DNA from: Caryophanales bacterium UBA6769
GTDB taxonomy: Bacteria; Bacillota; Bacilli; Bacillales; UBA6769
DNA length: 7,530 nt
NCBI GenBank assembly: GCA_002453275.1
Contig: DKGN01000008.1
Location: forward strand, 1-7,530
Reading direction: 5' to 3'
Every line of letters begins with the position of its first letter. Position 1 is the first letter of the stretch. Shown here in pieces: positions 1 through 5,665 of the stretch. The notes beneath the pieces were generated by a model, which did not search any database, had not been told where the DNA came from, and was given only the letters and a program-made list of their open reading frames with translations. The position numbers and the translations under genes were made by a program.

Positions 1-5
1 TTAAA

Positions 6-156
6 AGTAAAGGTAAGCGTGAACCGCTCCGAAAATACACTTCGCTTTCCGTGGGCGGCTGGTGAGCCTCCTCGTTCGCTCCGCTCACTGTGGGGTCTCA
101 CCTTTGCCTTTAAATCCCACAGGAGTCTACGTGTATTATCTCCGCTACTCTTTACT
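6..156. repeat. Complete palindromic intergenic repeat element (hairpin, MITE-like), copy 1
   Basis: Nested inverted repeats run from the edges to the middle: AGTAAAG (6-12) with CTTTACT (150-156), AATACAC (34-40) with GTGTATT (131-137), GTGGG (51-55) with CCCAC (116-120), and GGTGAG (61-66) with CTCACC (97-102). The whole stretch can fold into one long branched hairpin. No open reading frame of note lies inside. Parts recur in this window: TCGCTTTCCG and GAGCCTCC at 218-247, and the reverse complement of ACTTCGCTTTCC (39-50) at 650-661. From memory, similar hairpin repeats with a GCTTTCC...GAGCCTCC...GGAGTCT core are common between genes in Bacillaceae; I could not check this. The small size, terminal inverted repeats and absence of a coding region fit a non-autonomous mobile or RNA-hairpin repeat. 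Its function is unknown. Confidence 0.7.
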
Positions 157-171
157 CTCTGGATTCGGACA

Positions 172-200
172 CAACATTCTATTTTTTAATGTAGAAGTTG
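172..200. other. Small imperfect hairpin between repeat copies
   Basis: CAAC (172-175) and TTCTA (177-181) pair with TAGAA (192-196) and GTTG (197-200), leaving one bulged A and a T-rich loop. No T-run follows on either strand, so it is not a convincing terminator. It may be a relic of repeat-element insertion. Function unknown. Confidence 0.3.
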
Positions 201-217
201 AATTCCGTTCTGAACAG

Positions 218-255
218 TCGCTTTCCGCGGGTATGGCTTGAGCCTCCGCTCGCTA
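218..255. repeat. Truncated copy of the palindromic repeat, copy 2
   Basis: This stretch repeats the left half of the element at 6-156 in the same orientation. TCGCTTTCCG (218-227) equals 42-51, and GAGCCTCC (240-247) equals 64-71, with similar spacing (12 bases here, 12 in copy 1). The right half (the GGAGTCT...GTGTATT arm) is not found downstream, so the copy is a fragment. The bases from 256 to about 350 are AT-rich and hold nothing I can name apart from a weak promoter-like sequence and a short TAGGC/GCCTA hairpin (325-345). Confidence 0.6.
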
Positions 256-285
256 CAATTAACAAATATAGCGTTCAAAAAATAA

Positions 286-316
286 TTGAATGACTAAAAG
301 CAAAGTCTGCTATTAA
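286..316 (+). promoter_or_regulatory. Weak promoter-like sequence reading into the structured region
   Basis: TTGAAT (286-291) could serve as a -35 box and TATTAA (311-316), preceded by TGC (an extended -10), as a -10 box. The 19-base spacer is longer than ideal, and the region is AT-rich enough for this to occur by chance. If real, transcription would start near 323 and run through the repeat and the hairpins at 360-665. This is inference from consensus only. Confidence 0.2.
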
Positions 317-351
317 AGAAGATTTAGGCATGAAGTTATAAGCCTAGCTAG

Positions 352-668
352 TGGAGGCAGAATACGCAGACTCCTATGGGAAAAGCACGAGTCCGAAGAT
401 CACTGAAGAAGCGTATTTTGCTTCTGAAGGCAGTTTAAGTACGCGACGTTCGAGACACCCAAGGACTTTTCAAGATGTATTGTTCCGAGTTTACTCTCAG
501 TACAGTCTACTCGGCGAAGCATTGTTTGGGTCCTGCGAAACACAGGATGTGTGAGTGCCACCGTTCTCACAGGACGTGAGGTTTTTTAGGTGGCGTGCTA
601 AATTTCTGCACTCGTACGTCCTATACTTCGAAGCTGAGGCCGTGGCCATGGAAAGCGAAGTATTCGGC
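352..668. repeat. Third repeat copy, inverted, with an unrelated structured interior
   Basis: The two ends match the reverse complement of the element at 6-156. AGACTCC (368-374) corresponds to 122-128, and GGAAAGCGAAGT (650-661) to 39-50. GAATAC (360-365) pairs with GTATTC (660-665) as the outer stem, and ATGG (376-379) with CCAT (646-649). Between about 400 and 625 the sequence no longer resembles copy 1, and the unit is about 300 bases instead of about 150. ATACTTCG (623-630) forms a perfect 8-base inverted repeat with CGAAGTAT (656-663) and looks like the left end of yet another copy in opposite orientation. The unit is therefore best explained as a composite or nested insertion. A GTG-started 67-codon frame at 351-554 crosses it but has no ribosome binding site and follows the repeat, so I do not call it a gene. 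Confidence 0.55.
457..613 (+). ncRNA. Candidate structured RNA with two CAGGA(T/C)G hairpins
   Basis: This is a hypothesis from folding by eye. Helices in order: ACCCAA (457-462) with TTGGGT (526-531), enclosing CCGAGT (485-490) with ACTCGG (509-514). Next comes ACACA (540-544) with TGTGT (548-552) around a GGA tip. Last is GCCACC (557-562) with GGTGGC (589-594), enclosing CTCAC (566-570) and GTGAG (576-580) around the loop AGGAC. GAGTGC (553-558) can instead pair with GCACTC (608-613). The tips read CAGGATG (543-549) and CAGGACG (570-576), the form of the repeated motif of the E. coli CsrB RNA that binds CsrA. TCCTG (531-535) could mask the first GGA by pairing with CAGGA (543-547), which would give alternative states. 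No strong promoter or terminator frames the region, though T6 follows the second hairpin (582-587). It may simply be a second repeat family nested in the first. Confidence 0.3.
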
Positions 669-696
669 CGAAGCGGACAGATCCACTCACTTACCG

Positions 697-716
697 CACA
701 GTATCGTTCAACTGTG
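697..716. other. Hairpin upstream of the ppa promoter
   Basis: CACAGT (697-702) and ACTGTG (711-716) form a perfect 6-base stem with an 8-base loop. No T-run follows on the + strand, so it is not an intrinsic terminator of the usual form. It lies about 90 bases before the likely ppa promoter and could be an edge of the repeat cluster or a protein binding site. The stretch from 717 to 800 holds nothing else I can name. Confidence 0.3.
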
Positions 717-802
717 AGAGTTCAAAACTAACAAATTAACGCAGTAGGCTTTTGAAATTAGATTTTGGCACGATTTTAAATAGGTAATTATGAAAACGTT
801 CC

Positions 803-831
803 TTTTCTTCTTATACAGAAATTGCTATAAT
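803..831 (+). promoter_or_regulatory. Probable sigma-A promoter of ppa-serA
   Basis: A perfect TATAAT (826-831) is preceded by TGC (823-825), giving an extended -10 element. The hexamer 17 bases upstream, TTTTCT (803-808), is a poor -35, which an extended -10 can tolerate. Transcription would begin near 838, leaving a leader of about 45 bases before the ppa start. No riboswitch or attenuator fits in that leader. Confidence 0.6.
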
Positions 832-883
832 ATAGCGGTAATTTAAAACTGGTAGAATGTGATCATGAGGAGGATTTTTAGCA

Positions 884-1378
884 ATGAGTTTTGAAAATAA
901 GATCGTTGAAGCATTTATTGAAATTCCAACAGGAAGCCAAAACAAATATGAGGTTGATCCTGAAACAGGAAAGTTGAAATTGGACCGTGTCCTCTTTTCG
1001 CCAATGCATTACCCTGCTGAATATGGGTTTTTGGAAAATACATTGGCATTAGATGGGGATCCACTTGATATTTTAGTATATACGACGTTTCCAACGTTTC
1101 CGGGTTGTGTTATCGATTCACGTGTGATTGGTGTGTTAAACATGAGTGACGACAAAGGACAGGACGAAAAAGTATTAGCAGTCCCTGTTGAAGATCCTCG
1201 CTTTAATGATGTGAAAACGCTTGAAGATTTACCTGAACATATTTTAAAAGAAATTACTCATTTCTTTCAGGTTTATAAAGACTTAGAAGAAAAAGAGACA
1301 ATCATTGAAGGTTGGAAAGGTCCTGAAGAAGCTGCAAAATTAATCGATGAATGTAGAGAACGATTCAACGCAAAATAG
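884..1378 (+). CDS. ppa: Family I soluble inorganic pyrophosphatase
   Basis: A cytoplasmic enzyme that hydrolyses pyrophosphate to two phosphates, pulling biosynthetic reactions such as aminoacylation and nucleic acid synthesis forward. The 164 residues are close to the usual bacterial length. The family signature DGDPLDI is at 57-63, supplying metal-binding Asp57, Asp59 and Asp62 (E. coli Asp65, 67, 70). Asp89 and Asp94 of the MSDDKGQD stretch match E. coli Asp97 and Asp102. HFFQVYKDLE (126-135) holds the conserved Tyr131-Lys132 pair, so the active site looks intact. The start is supported by GAGGAGG at 867-873, ten bases upstream. serA follows after 22 bases in the same direction, with no terminator between, so the two are probably one operon. 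B. subtilis uses the unrelated Mn-dependent family II enzyme (PpaC); a family I enzyme is known from other Bacillaceae. Whether this genome also has a family II enzyme cannot be seen here. Confidence 0.95.
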   Translation: MSFENKIVEAFIEIPTGSQNKYEVDPETGKLKLDRVLFSPMHYPAEYGFLENTLALDGDPLDILVYTTFPTFPGCVIDSRVIGVLNMSDDKGQDEKVLAVPVEDPRFNDVKTLEDLPEHILKEITHFFQVYKDLEEKETIIEGWKGPEEAAKLIDECRERFNAK

Positions 1379-1385
1379 TAAGTGT

Positions 1386-1403
1386 GGAGGAGTGGACATT
1401 TTG
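1386..1403 (+). promoter_or_regulatory. Ribosome binding site and TTG start that set the serA N-terminus
   Basis: GGAGGAG (1386-1392) lies 8 bases before TTG (1401-1403). An in-frame ATG at 1347 would give a longer protein but lies inside ppa, has no comparable Shine-Dalgarno sequence, and would add 18 residues unlike known SerA proteins. From the TTG, the protein begins YHILVSDPMS after Met, matching the B. subtilis SerA start as I recall it (FRVLVSDKMS). Confidence 0.85.
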
Positions 1404-2969
1404 TATCATATTTTAGTTTCGGATCCGATGAGTGAGGAAGGTCTTCGCCCACTCTTAAATAGTGAAGAAATAACATGTGTACAGAAGCATGTAAATGAAG
1501 AAGACAACTTAGAACAGTATGATGCGCTTTTAGTAAGAAGTGGCACACAAGTTACGGAAGATGTTATGGATAAAATGAACAACTTAAAAATCATTGCCCG
1601 TGCTGGTGTTGGCGTAGATAATATTGATATAAACGCTGCTACTAAAAGAGGTATCGTCGTCGTCAATGCTCCCGATGGAAATACCATCTCTACTTGTGAA
1701 CATACATTCGCTATGATTGCATCGCTTGCAAGGATGATTCCACAAGCAAATCAATCAATCAAGAGTGGAAAATGGGAGCGTAAGTCATTTCTAGGAACCG
1801 AATTATACAAGAAAACTCTCGGAATTATCGGTTTTGGTCGTATCGGTTCTGAATTAGCGGCTAGAGCTCGAGCATTTGGTATGGAGCTAGCTGTTTTTGA
1901 TCCATTCCTAACAGATGAGCGTGCAAAAGAAATCGGAGTAACGGCAAATACATTAGATGAAGTACTCAGCAACTCTGATATTATTACAGTGCATACACCA
2001 TTAACTAAAGAAACGAAAGGCTTAATTGGTGAATACAATTTAGAAAAGACTAAACGTGGTGCCATGTTAATCAATTGCGCCCGTGGCGGAATTATTGACG
2101 AAAATGCGCTCGTCAAATACTTAGAATCTGGGCATATTGCTGGAGCTGCCTTCGATGTGTTCGAAGACGAACCTCCTGGTGAGCATCCGTTGCTTCAATT
2201 GGAGAACTTTATTGCAACACCACATATTGCAGCATCAACGAAAGAAGCCCAATTAAACGTAGCGTCACAAGTTTCGGAAGAGGTTCTTGAATTTTTAAAA
2301 GGAAATCCAATTAAAAATTCAATTAATCTCCCGACTATTCCAAATGAATTGTTTCAAACGATTCAACCCTATTACCAGCTCACTAAAACGATGGGATCCA
2401 TTTTATCTCAATGTATGAACGTGCCGGTCCAAGAAGTTGAAGTAGCATACGCTGGTGAAATCACTCAACTTGAAACAAGTGTCATTACAAGAAGCTTACT
2501 AGCAGGATTTTTGACACCAAGGGTCGATTCAGCAGTGAATGAAATTAATTCACCTACTGTTGCTAAGGAGCGTGGAATCGAGTTTGGTGAAAGACATTCA
2601 AAGCAATCAAAAGGCTATTCAAACCTTATTAATGTAAAAGCTGTCGGTGAACAATCCGACTTTACAATGCAAGCAACATATGTAAAAGAATATGGACCAC
2701 GCATTGTAAACTTAAATGGTTTTAATATTGACTTTTACCCACACGGTCATTTGTTATATATTCAACACCATGACAAGCCAGGTGTCATTGGGCAGGTTGG
2801 ACAAATTTTAGGTAATCATGAAACAAATATCGCAACAATGCAAGTTGGAAGAAAAGAAGCTGGTGGTGAAGCCATCATGATGTTATCCTTTGATGAGCCA
2901 CTTGCAGAAAGTGCGTTTCAAGCGTTATCACAAATTGAAGATATCACTTCAATTAAAAGAATAGATTAA
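1401..2969 (+). CDS. serA: D-3-phosphoglycerate dehydrogenase
   Basis: Catalyses the first committed step of serine synthesis, oxidising 3-phosphoglycerate to 3-phosphohydroxypyruvate with NAD in the cytoplasm. The 522 residues fit the long SerA type. An N-terminal substrate domain is followed by the nucleotide-binding domain with GFGRIG (144-149) and the ribose-binding Asp167. The catalytic set is Arg228 in NCARGG (225-230), Glu257 in the DEPP stretch, and His275 in TPHIAAST (273-280). An intervening domain (about 315-440) and a C-terminal ACT domain (about 449-522, with HDKPGVIGQVG) follow. The ACT domain is the regulatory site where serine inhibits some SerA proteins; inhibition here is not shown by sequence. 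The TTG start was chosen for its ribosome binding site and family alignment. It lies 22 bases after ppa and ends in an intrinsic terminator. Overall similarity to B. subtilis SerA is strong from memory. Confidence 0.95.
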   Translation: MYHILVSDPMSEEGLRPLLNSEEITCVQKHVNEEDNLEQYDALLVRSGTQVTEDVMDKMNNLKIIARAGVGVDNIDINAATKRGIVVVNAPDGNTISTCEHTFAMIASLARMIPQANQSIKSGKWERKSFLGTELYKKTLGIIGFGRIGSELAARARAFGMELAVFDPFLTDERAKEIGVTANTLDEVLSNSDIITVHTPLTKETKGLIGEYNLEKTKRGAMLINCARGGIIDENALVKYLESGHIAGAAFDVFEDEPPGEHPLLQLENFIATPHIAASTKEAQLNVASQVSEEVLEFLKGNPIKNSINLPTIPNELFQTIQPYYQLTKTMGSILSQCMNVPVQEVEVAYAGEITQLETSVITRSLLAGFLTPRVDSAVNEINSPTVAKERGIEFGERHSKQSKGYSNLINVKAVGEQSDFTMQATYVKEYGPRIVNLNGFNIDFYPHGHLLYIQHHDKPGVIGQVGQILGNHETNIATMQVGRKEAGGEAIMMLSFDEPLAESAFQALSQIEDITSIKRID

Positions 2970-2977
2970 GTGTTATT

Positions 2978-3012
2978 GAAGGGCCGTCACCTTAATGGCG
3001 GCTCTTTTTTTA
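2978..3012 (+). terminator. Intrinsic terminator of ppa-serA
   Basis: GGGCCGTCA (2981-2989) pairs with TGGCGGCTC (2996-3004), including two G-T pairs, around a 6-base loop, and is followed directly by a run of eight Ts (3004-3011). It starts 8 bases after the serA stop. Its T-run reaches the stop codon of the converging M23/LysM gene, so the two genes end almost against each other. Confidence 0.85.
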
Positions 3013-3753
3013 TAGTTTTCCGTTATGATGCACGACGAGCTCCTCGCCAATTATAATTAATGAAGAATCCAACTCATTCCATTTCATTAACTCTTTTACA
3101 GTAACATCATATTGACGAGATAACTCCCACAAAGTATCCCCTTTTGAAACTGTGATTACATCTCGCTTAATGTACTCATATTTACTTGTATTCGCTTCCT
3201 GAATTGTTAATTCAGAATGATCAGCTAGATTGCTATATTCCGAATCGATTTCGTCATCCTCTAACACAAGCAAAGGATCGATAGCTGTTGTTTTATGTAT
3301 ATTCCACTCGCCGTTATGAACTTCAAAATGTAGATGACTTCCTGTCGATCTTCCAGTGTTACCAATCTCACCTATTTTATCACCTTTTGTAACTTTTTCT
3401 CCCTCTTGAACTAATCGGTTATGTAAGTGGGCATACACGGTCTCCATCTCATTATTATGCTGAATGAAAATAACGTTCCCATAGGAATGTGAATAATATG
3501 ACTTTACCACTTCTCCACTTTCCGAAGCATAGACTGGTGTGCCAACCTCTGCAGCAATATCAATTCCGAAATGCAAGCCATCTCTAGCACCAAAAGTATC
3601 TGTTAACATTCCATCCGCAGGCCAAAGCCAATTTAAATTTGAATATGATGTATGTTCTGTTTGGGCACTAGTAAACTTTGCACCAACAAAGAGTAATAAT
3701 ATACAAATTGCCATTGCCATGGCGATAAAAAGCCTTTTCACAAATTCTTTCAT
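3010..3753 (-). CDS. Membrane-anchored or secreted M23 metallopeptidase with LysM domain
   Basis: A predicted zinc peptidase that would cut peptide cross-bridges or stem peptides of peptidoglycan outside the membrane. Of 247 residues, 1-6 are basic and 7-25 hydrophobic, forming a membrane anchor or signal peptide (possible cleavage after Ala30 in TSA-QT). The M23 domain (about 43-162) has the full set of ligands: His61 and Asp65 in HFGID, His109 in AHLH, and His140 and His142 in SHLHFE, so it looks active. A polar acidic linker (about 165-195) leads to a LysM wall-binding domain (197-241). The ATG at 3753 was chosen because GAAGGGGG (3762-3769) lies 8 bases upstream; a TTG six codons earlier overlaps that site. 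It is separated from resE by a terminator, and a sigma-E-like promoter precedes it, suggesting mother-cell expression during sporulation, like other spore M23 proteins. That role is inferred; I cannot assign a known gene name. Confidence 0.85.
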   Translation of the reverse strand: MKEFVKRLFIAMAMAICILLLFVGAKFTSAQTEHTSYSNLNWLWPADGMLTDTFGARDGLHFGIDIAAEVGTPVYASESGEVVKSYYSHSYGNVIFIQHNNEMETVYAHLHNRLVQEGEKVTKGDKIGEIGNTGRSTGSHLHFEVHNGEWNIHKTTAIDPLLVLEDDEIDSEYSNLADHSELTIQEANTSKYEYIKRDVITVSKGDTLWELSRQYDVTVKELMKWNELDSSLIIIGEELVVHHNGKL

Positions 3754-3761
3754 GACATTTG

Positions 3762-3769
3762 CCCCCTTC
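3762..3769 (-). promoter_or_regulatory. Ribosome binding site fixing the M23/LysM start
   Basis: GAAGGGGG on the minus strand lies 8 bases before the ATG at 3753 and overlaps the first codons of the longer TTG-started version, which makes the ATG much the more likely start. Confidence 0.75.
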
Positions 3770-3796
3770 AAACAGCTTGTCGAACTATTCGCTATT

Positions 3797-3825
3797 AGCG
3801 TATGGAGGCAACTATCAATTTATAA
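3797..3825 (-). promoter_or_regulatory. Sigma-E-like promoter of the M23/LysM gene
   Basis: On the minus strand CATACGCT (3804-3797) matches the sigma-E -10 consensus CATACAMT at 7 of 8 positions. TTATAAA (3825-3819) carries the ATA core of the -35 element at a 14-base spacing, within the usual range. CATACGCTA also fits the sigma-K -10 form CATANNNTA. Transcription would start near 3789, about 36 bases before the ATG. A sigma-A alternative (TTGATA with a poor -10) is weaker. Assignment is by consensus only. Confidence 0.4.
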
Positions 3826-3850
3826 CTTTTTCACAGGTTACATTTATATT

Positions 3851-3886
3851 ACAAAAAAACAGATCCCCCTATAGTAGGTGAATCTG
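3851..3886 (-). terminator. Intrinsic terminator of resDE
   Basis: On the minus strand CAGATTCACC (3886-3877) pairs with GGGGGATCTG (3869-3860), with one mismatch and one wobble pair, followed by seven Ts (3859-3853). It begins directly after the resE stop codon and separates resDE from the M23/LysM gene. Confidence 0.8.
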
Positions 3887-5665
3887 CTACTTAAATGGCA
3901 AGAAAAATGAAAAGGTTGTTCCTTTATTTAGGATGCTATGAACATAAATTTGGCCACCATGGGATTCAACAATATTTTTTGCGATTGCTAAGCCTAATCC
4001 CGTTCCTGCCCGGCCTCTTGTCCTCGCTTTATCCGCCTTGTAAAATCGTTCAAATACAAAAGGCAAGTCCTCCTCAGGTATACCCGTACCACTATCCTTC
4101 ACTTCAAACTTTATTCCTGTTTCTAATGCTTCTATACTTACAATTACTTCCCCGCTTTTTTCTGTGTGTCTAATGGCATTGTCAATTAGATTAGTTAATA
4201 CTTGCTCGACACGATCGGAATCGATTGACATGTGGAGCTCATCTTTTAACTTGTGCAATGTAAGTGTAACTTGTTGTTCCTTAGCCATTGCTTGGAATTT
4301 ACGTGTGACTCTTTCGGAGAAAGAGTTGATCTCGATGTCAGTTAGCATAAGTTGAAGATTTCCAGTTTCCATTCTTGCGAGGTCTAGGAGCTCATTCACT
4401 AACCTGCCCATTCGAAGCGATTCATCGTAAATAATCTGTCCTAGTTCGCGATTTTCTTCTTCACTACCCGCTACTTGATCTACAATGGCCTCACTATATC
4501 CTTGTAGTAATGAAATAGGTGTTCGCAGCTCATGAGATACGTTAGCGATAAAATCTTCTCTAAGCTTGTCCATACGCCTCTCTTCAGTCATATCACGTAA
4601 AACAGCGACTGCACCTCTAACAAATGACTGATTATATAATGGTGTCATTACAACAACCCAAGCCCTACCTTGCAAGCTTAATTCTGCAAGCTGCTCTTTT
4701 TCTAAAGAAACAACTTTTTGGAACAATTGATTGATTTCACTTGGGATCATGAAATTTGCTTTTCCATTTATACCTTTTACATAATACCAAGCTTGTAAAA
4801 ATCGTTCAGCAGGAGGGTTTGTTTGCAATATTTCCCCGGTTCGATCGAATGTAATGACGCCATCAGCCATGCTACTTAAAATACTAGATAATTGTTCTTT
4901 TTCTTGATTTAACGCTTCGATACTATTACGAATTTCTCGTGCCATTCGGTTAAAGGCAACTGCTAAATCACCAATTTCGTCACTCGTTACGATTGGAATG
5001 TTTGTATTGAATTTTCCTTTTGCTGCATTCGTAGCAGCTTCTTTCATTTTCCTTAACGGCGCATTAATTCGTGTTGATAAGAAGAATGCAAAAACAGTTG
5101 TTAATACGATTGCAATTCCCGCTGATATGTATATAATTCTTTTCACTTGATCCATCGTATTACGAACGACGTCTAACGATTGATAAAGGAAAACTCCTCC
5201 TTTTTCATTTGGATGCATCGAAAGAGGAACACCGACGATGATTATTTCATCATCTACATTAGCAGTTTTTTCGTCCGCAGGAAAATGTCCTTCAATAACA
5301 ACTTTTTCACCTGTTCGAATCACTTCAGATAGTTTATCATTTTCAAAAAATAAATCGATTGGCAAATCGGCTATATTTGCAGGGTTTGGCGAATACCAAT
5401 ACTGGTCCTCGCTGGCAATAATGACAAAACGCGCTGATGAAGCATCGACTATTTCCCAAGCTGTTGAAAGCGCCATTTGATAGTCATCATACGCTTCCAT
5501 TACGACAGCTACTTTTTCTGCTAATTTAGTCAATTGTTCTTCAGCGCTATTTAAATAAAAACTTTGGAAAAACTCTAATAGCAAAACAGTGAGGATGACT
5601 AATACGACTGAGAAAAATAATATAATGGTGTACCAAAGTTTAAAAACAACACTTTTCCAAAACAT
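3887..5665 (-). CDS. resE: Sensor histidine kinase ResE
   Basis: A membrane kinase (and probable phosphatase) that senses oxygen limitation or redox state and phosphorylates ResD. The 592 residues contain TM1 (about 10-31), an extracytoplasmic sensor domain (32-176), TM2 (177-197), HAMP (198-250), PAS (about 257-360) and a kinase core. The phosphoacceptor His378 is in SHELRTP (377-383). The N box is at 490-500 (NLIDNAIRH), G1 at 524-530 (DSGTGIP), the F box at 536-545, and G2 at 554-560 (GTGLGLA). The stretches from 250 to 292 and 353 to 400 are nearly those of B. subtilis ResE as I recall it. Its ATG overlaps the resD stop by one base (TAATG), and only a poorly spaced GAGG precedes it, so translation is probably coupled to resD. 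The outer sensor domain is the least conserved part, so the exact signal may differ. Confidence 0.93.
   Translation of the reverse strand: MFWKSVVFKLWYTIILFFSVVLVILTVLLLEFFQSFYLNSAEEQLTKLAEKVAVVMEAYDDYQMALSTAWEIVDASSARFVIIASEDQYWYSPNPANIADLPIDLFFENDKLSEVIRTGEKVVIEGHFPADEKTANVDDEIIIVGVPLSMHPNEKGGVFLYQSLDVVRNTMDQVKRIIYISAGIAIVLTTVFAFFLSTRINAPLRKMKEAATNAAKGKFNTNIPIVTSDEIGDLAVAFNRMAREIRNSIEALNQEKEQLSSILSSMADGVITFDRTGEILQTNPPAERFLQAWYYVKGINGKANFMIPSEINQLFQKVVSLEKEQLAELSLQGRAWVVVMTPLYNQSFVRGAVAVLRDMTEERRMDKLREDFIANVSHELRTPISLLQGYSEAIVDQVAGSEEENRELGQIIYDESLRMGRLVNELLDLARMETGNLQLMLTDIEINSFSERVTRKFQAMAKEQQVTLTLHKLKDELHMSIDSDRVEQVLTNLIDNAIRHTEKSGEVIVSIEALETGIKFEVKDSGTGIPEEDLPFVFERFYKADKARTRGRAGTGLGLAIAKNIVESHGGQIYVHSILNKGTTFSFFLPFK

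Noticed and set aside
351..554. 67-codon reading frame starting with GTG inside repeat copy 3
   Set aside because: It has no ribosome binding site, its first part is the conserved repeat arm, it crosses several hairpins, and the product resembles nothing I know.
566..587. Intrinsic terminator (CTCAC/GTGAG stem followed by GTTTTTT)
   Set aside because: The stem is only five pairs, and the T-run is itself enclosed by the GCCACC/GGTGGC helix. I kept it as part of the structured RNA candidate rather than as a terminator.
541..594. Part of a retron or group II intron (GTGTG start, stacked hairpins)
   Set aside because: No reverse transcriptase gene, no domain V-type hairpin and no msr/msd arrangement are present.
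581..622. T-box-like sequence (AGGTGGC...GTCCTA)
   Set aside because: The T-box core AGGGTGGNACCGCG is matched only loosely, no Stem I or specifier loop is evident, no terminator follows, and a separate promoter lies between it and ppa-serA.
1..883. CRISPR array
   Set aside because: The repeats are few, unequal in length, in mixed orientation and not separated by regular spacers.
1273..2116. Reading frames of about 90-120 codons on the minus strand across ppa and serA
   Set aside because: They are antisense shadows of two well-supported genes and have no recognisable domains or ribosome binding sites.
3539..5480. Plus-strand reading frames across the M23/LysM and resE genes
   Set aside because: They overlap strongly supported minus-strand genes, have no family features, and no promoter or ribosome binding site supports them.
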